This document shows, piece by piece, positions 25,936 through 31,240 of a DNA stretch of 31,240 nt (position 1 is the first letter of the stretch; each line of letters starts with the position of its first letter). The position numbers were made by a program, and so were the translations under genes. The notes beneath the pieces are model-generated. The model was not told where the DNA came from. It made no database searches and saw only the letters and a program-made list of their open reading frames with translations. Source of the DNA: a virus; the IMG/VR virus record IMGVR_UViG_3300025789_000108, positions 1 to 31,240 of that record; one strand, written 5' to 3'.

Positions 25936-28142
25936 TAGTTTTCCCCTACGCTAGATTTAAGGTTGCTAGAAACGATTGTAGCGAATACTGGATCGCTAAC
26001 CACGACCTCAAATACTCTATCCCTTGACCATCCCAATCGTCTCCAAATGGCACGATTTTTATATTTTCCTTGCTTACCAATAGACACCCAATGCTCGTTT
26101 GACCATGTAGAGCCACCATCAGATGACCATCTAAGCATGGCTTGGGGGTTGACACCACTTGTAGAGCTTGTGGAAACGCCAGATGTGCCTGCGACTGCTA
26201 AACCTGCGATGGCAATCCCAGCTATTGCCGTGGTCGATGTGCTCGATGTTGTTGGATTTAACCCTACTGCAGGTTGAAATTGAATCTGCAACTCATCAAA
26301 ATACTGTCTCTGCAAATCAGAAACCAAGTGAGGAGCACGTCTAAGCCTTCTCACCTCTTGACCGTTGTCTGTGTAATTATTAGGGTCTAGCTTGTAAATG
26401 TTGCCATTTTGCCAATCACCAACGTACACATAGCCACCAAAAGTAGCAGAACAGTTACCACGATGCCTATGGTAGTTGTTGTAGTTGTCAACCCAAAGCC
26501 ACTTGTGCCACATCGTAGTGGTCACATCGTAAACCCATGTTAGGTCTAGGCTAGGAAAGGAAATGACGTAGCACTCATGGCCTTCTAACTGATAAGTCCA
26601 AGCAATAGCATCGTCAATCTTTTGGTTGACCAATGTATTCTCAACTGCGTGGGTACTGATCCTAGTTGGAACGTAGCCATTCATCATCACGATTTGGCCT
26701 TGGCCTCGTTGATTTCTAGATAGGTAAGCAAATGAATTACCTACCCTTGACAAAGAAAACTTAGCAATAATGCCATGTTGCGTTGATGTGCCTGGGATTC
26801 TTTGCAAAGGGAAAGGGAATGACCCAACATCCACCCACACCTCTGAACTCACTTCACCCAACAAATAAACTTCTCTATGGTCAACAATGAGAGAAACAAG
26901 TTGGTCAGGCGCACCGTCTTTGCTTGAGAAAGACAAAGGATTGGTCAGAGTCTGTAATAAATTAGATGTAGCAAATTGTTGCGAGTTGGGTCTGTTGTAA
27001 ACAAAATAGTTATCCACAACATCCACAACGTCTGCGCCCACAAACGCACCATCGTTGCTTGGTAAAATGGTGAAGTTGTTAGCGGTAAAGGATTGTGAGC
27101 TACCCAATGGACTGTAATTAGCAGTTCCTGTCTCTCCTGTGCCTGAACCAGTTGCAGACAATACAGGCGCAGAAGTATAGAACGACCCATTGTTGGTCAT
27201 TGTGTAGTCGTTGTTCAACCCAAAGACTAGGTTGATCGTTGCCCCTGTACCCTTACCACCTACAAAAGTAACTGGTGAAGTTGGTGCAGACTGATAGACA
27301 CCATTAACGACCACTTGATAGGTCACAATAGCGCCACTAGAAACGGTCAAAACCTTGATTTGAGCTGCAATAGTATAAGCACCCCCAAACGCAGTTAAAA
27401 CGTCTCCTACGCTATATCCTGAACCCCCAGTAGCCAATGTTGATGATACAACTGTAATCGAGTTCCAAGTAACAGTAGCAGTCGTGCCATAACTAGGGCT
27501 AGCGATGGTCACCGATGGGGGTGAAGTGAATCCACTCCCTGCGTTTGTAATTGTGATCCCTGTCACAGTTCCGTTGGTAACAGAATTGTTAAGGGTGTAG
27601 ATTCCTAGACCATTTGAGGTATTAGGAACTGCGGTGATGATTGTGTTAGCAGGAACTCCTGTCCCTGTGATTGACTGACCCACATAAAGCGAGCCTGATG
27701 CAATACTTGTGACGTTGATCTGATTACCAGAAATAATGCCATTAAAGGTTGCAGTTTGAGTGGTAGAGATATACCAAGAATAGCGATTAGCGCCATCGGT
27801 AATCATCACTTGTAGACCGTTATCTACGATGCCAACACGCCCTGTGGTTGTTAGCAATTGACCAATTTGTGTAGAGTTACCGTTTTGGTCTAAGTAGTAG
27901 ACATACGAGCCAGCCACGGCAACCATGTATTTACCACCAGACAAGGTGCGTAAACCCCTAACTTCTGCGTTTGCTAAGGTAGCAAAGGGAGTGAGTCCTG
28001 GGGTTGGGTACAGAGCAACAACACCACGTTGCCCAGGTTGCTTTAATGGGTCAATCTCAGGACGAAAGTTAATGCACTCACTATCATCTTGATAAATTGA
28101 GGCTGCTGTATAACTAGGCCCAACAAAACCCATTTCAGGCAT
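25935..28142 (-). CDS. Packaged DNA stabilisation protein, P22 gp10-like, with a large insert
   Basis: The 735-residue protein has the gp10 beginning (MPEMGFVGPSYTAASIYQDD, SECINFRPEI, GVVALYPTPGLTPF) and, in the second half, the conserved segments VDVVDNYFVYNRPNSQQF (372-389), PDQLVSLIVDHREVYLLGE and SLSRVGNSFAYLSRN, plus the DDAIAWTYQLEGHECYVISF and WVYDVTTTMWHKW run. P22 gp10 is 472 aa. The extra length is mainly a Gly/Thr/Ser-rich beta insert at about 130-348, after the segment VMITDGANRYSWY. gp10 plugs the portal with gp4 after packaging and carries the tail. I chose ATG 28142 over a longer frame that enters the fibre gene. Confidence 0.86.
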   Translation of the reverse strand: MPEMGFVGPSYTAASIYQDDSECINFRPEIDPLKQPGQRGVVALYPTPGLTPFATLANAEVRGLRTLSGGKYMVAVAGSYVYYLDQNGNSTQIGQLLTTTGRVGIVDNGLQVMITDGANRYSWYISTTQTATFNGIISGNQINVTSIASGSLYVGQSITGTGVPANTIITAVPNTSNGLGIYTLNNSVTNGTVTGITITNAGSGFTSPPSVTIASPSYGTTATVTWNSITVVSSTLATGGSGYSVGDVLTAFGGAYTIAAQIKVLTVSSGAIVTYQVVVNGVYQSAPTSPVTFVGGKGTGATINLVFGLNNDYTMTNNGSFYTSAPVLSATGSGTGETGTANYSPLGSSQSFTANNFTILPSNDGAFVGADVVDVVDNYFVYNRPNSQQFATSNLLQTLTNPLSFSSKDGAPDQLVSLIVDHREVYLLGEVSSEVWVDVGSFPFPLQRIPGTSTQHGIIAKFSLSRVGNSFAYLSRNQRGQGQIVMMNGYVPTRISTHAVENTLVNQKIDDAIAWTYQLEGHECYVISFPSLDLTWVYDVTTTMWHKWLWVDNYNNYHRHRGNCSATFGGYVYVGDWQNGNIYKLDPNNYTDNGQEVRRLRRAPHLVSDLQRQYFDELQIQFQPAVGLNPTTSSTSTTAIAGIAIAGLAVAGTSGVSTSSTSGVNPQAMLRWSSDGGSTWSNEHWVSIGKQGKYKNRAIWRRLGWSRDRVFEVVVSDPVFATIVSSNLKSSVGEN
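27543..27749 (-). other. Beta-rich module inside gp10 that also occurs in gp4
   Basis: Residues about 132-200 of the gp10-like protein (NGIISGNQINVTSIASGSLY, SITGTGVPANTIITAV, GIYTLNNSVTNGTVTGI) line up with residues 43-112 of the gp4-like protein at 30840-31049. See the separate finding. Confidence 0.6.
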
Positions 28143-28143
28143 T

Positions 28144-29676
28144 TTATAGCCCCACTTTCGCAATAATGTCCTGTACTGCCTGAATCAAATAAGGCATAAC
28201 AAAACTATTATCAACACCTTGATAAACTGGGTTACCATGTGCGTCAACTGCGTTGGGTTGCCCATGTACTGCATTAGGAACTTCTGCTTGTAGCTCATCA
28301 GCGATAAATCCAACGTCTTGCGTACCATTAGATTCCCAAACAAACGATCTAGGCAACAACGCTTTGATCTTAGCGATTCCAACACCTGCTTTTAGGTTTG
28401 TAATGTTTGTTTTTAATCTTCTATCAGAAGATGTTGCGTAAGTGGTTGTTGTACCGTTAGTTGCAATGTAACCCACAGTTGAATAACTAGAGGGTGTACC
28501 ATAACCAAAGTAAGCTAAGTTAGTGCTTGAGTTATTAACAATCGCACCAAAAGCAGTACCACTTGAGCTTGAATTGTAAGCGCCAACTGCAGTTCCACCA
28601 GAAGTAGATGTTGTGCCATATACAGTTACTTGGGTTGACCAAGAGTTAACCGTTCCAAACACCGCATTGCCTGAAACATACATTGAACCCCAAGGGTAAG
28701 ATGATGATCCAAGGCTAATAGATGTGCTTGAGGGCACAAAAGCAGAGCTATACATGGCAACTGCGCCACTACTATTCGCCAATCCTACAGTCGTTGCACT
28801 AGCAGAAATACCATAAGCGCTACCCCAAGGGAATGTGGTAGATGCGCCAATGTTAACGCCATTAAATGCTGCAGCGTTGGTTGAGGTATTACCCGCAGCC
28901 ACAACTGCTTGCAATGTAGGAGTAGCGCCACCAGAGGGCGTTGCCCAAGTTCCATCGTTTCTCAAGAAAGTCGTAGTGCTACCAGTAGGAGCTGGAATAG
29001 AGTAAGAATTCCAATAAAAGCTACCTGCAACTGCCAAGCCTGACCAACGATAGCCTGATGTGCCTAAAGCTATCGAGTTATCCGTAGCAGGCACAAAAGT
29101 GTTGTTGTTTAAGATAACTGTGTTGGTTGAGCCACCATAGTTGTTTTGAATACCAACTGCAGACCCATTACCTGATATACCTTGTAGGCTAGAACCAATC
29201 GCTACACCAATATAAACACCATTGATGTTTGCACCGACAGTAGCATTGTTGCCAGCAGTTAAGACTTGTTGGAGAGTAGGAGTTGAGCCACCAGTACCGT
29301 TAGAAGCTGCCGTGATGCGTCCATAAGCATCTACTGTGATGTTTGCAGACGTATAACTGCCTGCCGTTACTGCTGTTGTGGCAAGCCCAATCGTACCAGA
29401 AGAAGTGATTGGCCCACCAGTTAATTGACCTGATGTTGTGCCTACCGATGTCACAGTTCCTATGCCTGAACCACCTGGCGTTTGCCATGTACCATCGTTT
29501 CTCAAGAACGTAGTGGTAGAACCTGATGGCGCTGGGATTGAATACCCATTCCAAGTGAAGTTGGTCGTGGTCAAAGAGGCGTTGGGGAATACGCCAGTAT
29601 AAACGGCAGTATTAACATCATTAAGCCATGATGACCTGATTACCGTTACGCCATCTGTAAAAGTTGTTGAACTCAT
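28144..29676 (-). CDS. Tail fibre with C-terminal S74 self-cleaving chaperone domain
   Basis: The 510-residue protein starts [20 protein letters not shown], a common fibre N-terminus. It continues with a shaft of Gly/Thr/Ser repeats, including two copies of YSIPAP[14 protein letters not shown]. The C-terminal 94 residues are an intramolecular chaperone (peptidase_S74): [10 protein letters not shown] (Ser at about 417 and Lys at 422 form the cleavage pair), [13 protein letters not shown] and [13 protein letters not shown]. The domain trimerises the fibre and then cuts itself off. The ATG overlaps the stop of the HNH gene (ATGA), whose 3' end supplies the AAGGA. Confidence 0.9.
   Translation of the reverse strand: MSSTTFTDGVTVIRSSWLNDVNTAVYTGVFPNASLTTTNFTWNGYSIPAPSGSTTTFLRNDGTWQTPGGSGIGTVTSVGTTSGQLTGGPITSSGTIGLATTAVTAGSYTSANITVDAYGRITAASNGTGGSTPTLQQVLTAGNNATVGANINGVYIGVAIGSSLQGISGNGSAVGIQNNYGGSTNTVILNNNTFVPATDNSIALGTSGYRWSGLAVAGSFYWNSYSIPAPTGSTTTFLRNDGTWATPSGGATPTLQAVVAAGNTSTNAAAFNGVNIGASTTFPWGSAYGISASATTVGLANSSGAVAMYSSAFVPSSTSISLGSSSYPWGSMYVSGNAVFGTVNSWSTQVTVYGTTSTSGGTAVGAYNSSSSGTAFGAIVNNSSTNLAYFGYGTPSSYSTVGYIATNGTTTTYATSSDRRLKTNITNLKAGVGIAKIKALLPRSFVWESNGTQDVGFIADELQAEVPNAVHGQPNAVDAHGNPVYQGVDNSFVMPYLIQAVQDIIAKVGL
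28952..29508 (-). repeat. Direct repeat within the fibre shaft
   Basis: CCATCGTTTCTCAAGAA occurs identically at 28952-28968 and 29492-29508, and the surrounding codons give the two SIPAP...FLRNDGTW units. It marks an internal duplication of the shaft. Confidence 0.7.
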
Positions 29677-30248
29677 TTATTTTCCTTATAGCTATCACCA
29701 CGAATCAAAGACTTCATACTAGCCAAACTAATATTAAATAACTCAGCCAACTTTTTAGTGCTTATGCCATTTTGCTTCATTTGTCTTGCCTGTCTTACTT
29801 GATCCATTGTTAATTTACACCTCGGGCCTTTGTCACCACTAAAGTCAGCACTTCTACCTTTACTGACTTTATCTTCCATGTTCTTCTTGTGGTCACCAAC
29901 AACTAAATGTTTTGGATTACAACAAGGAGGATTATCGCAAGTATGCATTAAGAAACCAAATGCTTTTGGGTTTTTTGGCCCTGCTAAAGTAATTGTGTTT
30001 GGATTTGCCAAATCAAAAATTACTCTATGCGCATAATAGGACATCCCATTTATTTGCGTTCTTCCATATCCTCCTGCTCCTATCCAACCTTTCCATTCCC
30101 AACAATCATCTGGGCCTTTAATATCCACCTTACTCCAAAGAACCTCTGGTGTATTTGCTGGTCTACCAGCATTTGGTGATGCAAGGCCCGCCTTTCTTCT
30201 TCTGTAACTTTCTCTTGCTTTTGCATTTATGGTTTCTCTGTCTTGCAT
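29673..30248 (-). CDS. HNH endonuclease with a C-terminal HTH, probable homing-type insertion
   Basis: The 191-residue protein has a basic N-terminus ([20 protein letters not shown]), then an HNH domain: [20 protein letters not shown] (47-66), [13 protein letters not shown] (71-83), and [20 protein letters not shown] (101-120) with [11 protein letters not shown]. Residues about 146-185 form a helix-turn-helix ([40 protein letters not shown]) for DNA binding. It splits the tail gene row between gp4 and the S74 fibre. No flanking intron or intein is visible. Confidence 0.87.
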   Translation of the reverse strand: MQDRETINAKARESYRRRKAGLASPNAGRPANTPEVLWSKVDIKGPDDCWEWKGWIGAGGYGRTQINGMSYYAHRVIFDLANPNTITLAGPKNPKAFGFLMHTCDNPPCCNPKHLVVGDHKKNMEDKVSKGRSADFSGDKGPRCKLTMDQVRQARQMKQNGISTKKLAELFNISLASMKSLIRGDSYKENK

Positions 30249-30275
30249 ATTAAGTCCTTTGTTAAAAACTTAATA
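30248..30275 (-). promoter_or_regulatory. Hairpin holding the HNH ribosome binding site
   Basis: TATTAAGT (30248-30255) and ACTTAATA (30268-30275) are perfect 8-bp arms. The Shine-Dalgarno AAAGGA lies in the 12-nt loop, and the first base of the start codon is in the stem. It can slow or time translation of the endonuclease. Confidence 0.5.
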
Positions 30276-30308
30276 ATACCTAAATACTCCCATAAAATCA
30301 ATGAATCT

Positions 30309-31240
30309 CTAAATAAAGCCTCCGTGAAGGATGAAACCAGCATCCCTAGTCTTAGTAGATGTGAGCACGTTGTCATAACGAGCCAACTGAACAGGTTTCA
30401 TATTCGTGCGCTTGATCGTGCTCTTACCTTGAGCAGCGTATTGTTGAATCATCGCTATTTGGGTTGGGCTTGCTTTGCCATACATGGGCATCAAACGTTC
30501 TGCTAAACACCACCTAAGAGCCATGTTATAGCCTTCAGGCAACGCTAAAACGTCATACATGGACGTATTGCGAGTGAAAATGTTGTCACAGAAAATGTGC
30601 ATTTCACCTTGAGCAGGGTTAGGCCATACAAAAATATTGCCCAAAACCTCTGTGGGTTGGTAATAAACTGCTTTAGGCCAAGGGCCATTTAGCGATTTAA
30701 GACCAATCATTTCGTACTCTTCAACATTGAGCACAGAAACTGGGTAATCCAAACCACCACCTGTGATTGCTACGCCATTAGAAGTTGTATTCACCCTAAC
30801 AAACGCAGAGTTGATTGACAATGGACGCTTGTAATAGCCAGTAATTGTTGTCGAGGCAACATTTTGGGAGATGTTTACAGTATATGTGCCTGCTTCAAGA
30901 ATCTGACCCCCTGCGCCTGTTCCAAACCCTGTAATCGTAGTACCAGGTGTGATACCTATACCACTTAACATCATATTTGTGTTAATACCACCAGAGTTTA
31001 GCGATGTGATCGTGAGCACATTACCTATGATTGACCCAACAAAATTAGCTTGAACAGACCCTGTTGGGCCTACTGTGTAGTTAATTTGCCCAGGCGTGAT
31101 GGGAAATATGATCTCAGTCTTGTAAAAGACCATCATGGACTCGTTAGACCATTGATCTAACATATCCTGCAACATCTCGTAGGCATCAGTAGCTGCTTCA
31201 GGAGTAGGGATTTCTCCAGCCTCTAGTGCTCCAATGTCCT
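30309..31240 (-). CDS. Tail accessory / head completion protein, P22 gp4-like (N-terminus beyond the right edge)
   Basis: The frame stays open to the edge, so the start is missing; residues before the internal ATG 31175 read DIGALEAGEIPTPEAATDAYE, then MLQDMLDQWSNESMMVFYKT. This ALxxMLDxWSxExLxV pattern followed by ITPGQINYTVGPTGS is typical of P22 gp4-like proteins, which bind the portal after packaging. A beta module is inserted at about 43-112 (counted from 31175), longer than in P22 gp4. The C-terminal half has the YEMIGLKSLNGPWPKAVYY, MHIFCDNIF and LPEGYNMALRWCLAERLMPM runs common to the family. Confidence 0.86.
   Translation of the reverse strand, partial: DIGALEAGEIPTPEAATDAYEMLQDMLDQWSNESMMVFYKTEIIFPITPGQINYTVGPTGSVQANFVGSIIGNVLTITSLNSGGINTNMMLSGIGITPGTTITGFGTGAGGQILEAGTYTVNISQNVASTTITGYYKRPLSINSAFVRVNTTSNGVAITGGGLDYPVSVLNVEEYEMIGLKSLNGPWPKAVYYQPTEVLGNIFVWPNPAQGEMHIFCDNIFTRNTSMYDVLALPEGYNMALRWCLAERLMPMYGKASPTQIAMIQQYAAQGKSTIKRTNMKPVQLARYDNVLTSTKTRDAGFILHGGFI
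30840..31049 (-). other. Beta-rich module inside gp4 shared with gp10
   Basis: The stretch NFVGSIIGNVLTITSLNSGG, MLSGIGITPGTTITGFG, AGTYTVNISQNVASTTITG matches the order of elements in the gp10 insert (27543-27749). Confidence 0.6.

Noticed and set aside
1-31240. The window as a complete circular genome with the two edge genes joined
   Set aside because: Joining position 31240 to 1 does not fuse the fibre frame with the gp4 frame and leaves both proteins incomplete, so sequence is missing between the ends.

Overview
The window is a piece of a tailed double-stranded DNA phage genome with a P22-like (podovirus-type) virion gene set. It has a P22-type coat protein, a 696-residue P22-type portal, a PBSX/terminase_3-type large terminase, gp4- and gp10-like tail-completion proteins, and ejection proteins. 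Base composition is moderate to AT-rich. Genes are packed with ATGA, TGATG and TAATG overlaps. I saw no integrase, repressor, tRNA, rRNA, CRISPR array or insertion sequence. The host cannot be fixed from the sequence; a freshwater proteobacterium is my guess. Genes run off both ends: a tail-fibre gene on the left and the gp4-like gene on the right, both on the minus strand.

Layout. (1) 13.84 kb down to 10.3 kb, minus strand: early small genes, then a recombination module of ERF annealing protein, winged-helix protein, YqaJ exonuclease and a tiny protein with an SSB-like C-terminal tip. (2) 10.3 to 8.2 kb, minus: small genes including a GroES-like co-chaperonin and a NUMOD4/HNH endonuclease that looks inserted. 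(3) 8.2 to 1 kb, minus: small and large terminase, portal, scaffold, coat, three small virion-type proteins, then the left-edge fibre. The scaffold/coat genes have their own promoter and a 5' stem-loop, and two terminators lie after the coat region. (4) 13.9 to 16.95 kb, plus: a divergent early operon with a DUF1376 replication protein behind a structured leader, a cytosine methyltransferase, a VRR-NUC nuclease and a Ref-like HNH protein. (5) 18.5 to 16.9 kb, minus: GNAT acetyltransferase, metallophosphoesterase and a small coiled-coil protein, separated from the lysis genes by a strong terminator. (6) 31.2 to 18.6 kb, minus: gp4, a second HNH endonuclease, an S74 fibre, gp10, a cupin, three ejection-type proteins (one with a VanY-like peptidase), a C1q-like fibre, and a lysis cassette (XhlA-like protein, frameshifted membrane protein, 3TM holin, M15 endolysin).

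The two most striking signals are both recoding or overlap systems. First, at 15183-15930 the methyltransferase gene is overprinted over its whole length by a second 247-codon gene in the +1 frame. Its product carries motifs of a phage protein family I know as free-standing, and both start codons can share one Shine-Dalgarno. Second, at 19524-20086 there is a textbook -1 programmed frameshift signal: A_AAA_AAG, a 7-nt spacer and a stem-loop. It would replace a soluble tail with a membrane segment, and the frameshifted product ends exactly in an ATGA overlap with the holin gene.

Coordinates use the starts I judged best from Shine-Dalgarno spacing and gene overlaps. Several differ from the longest possible ORF.
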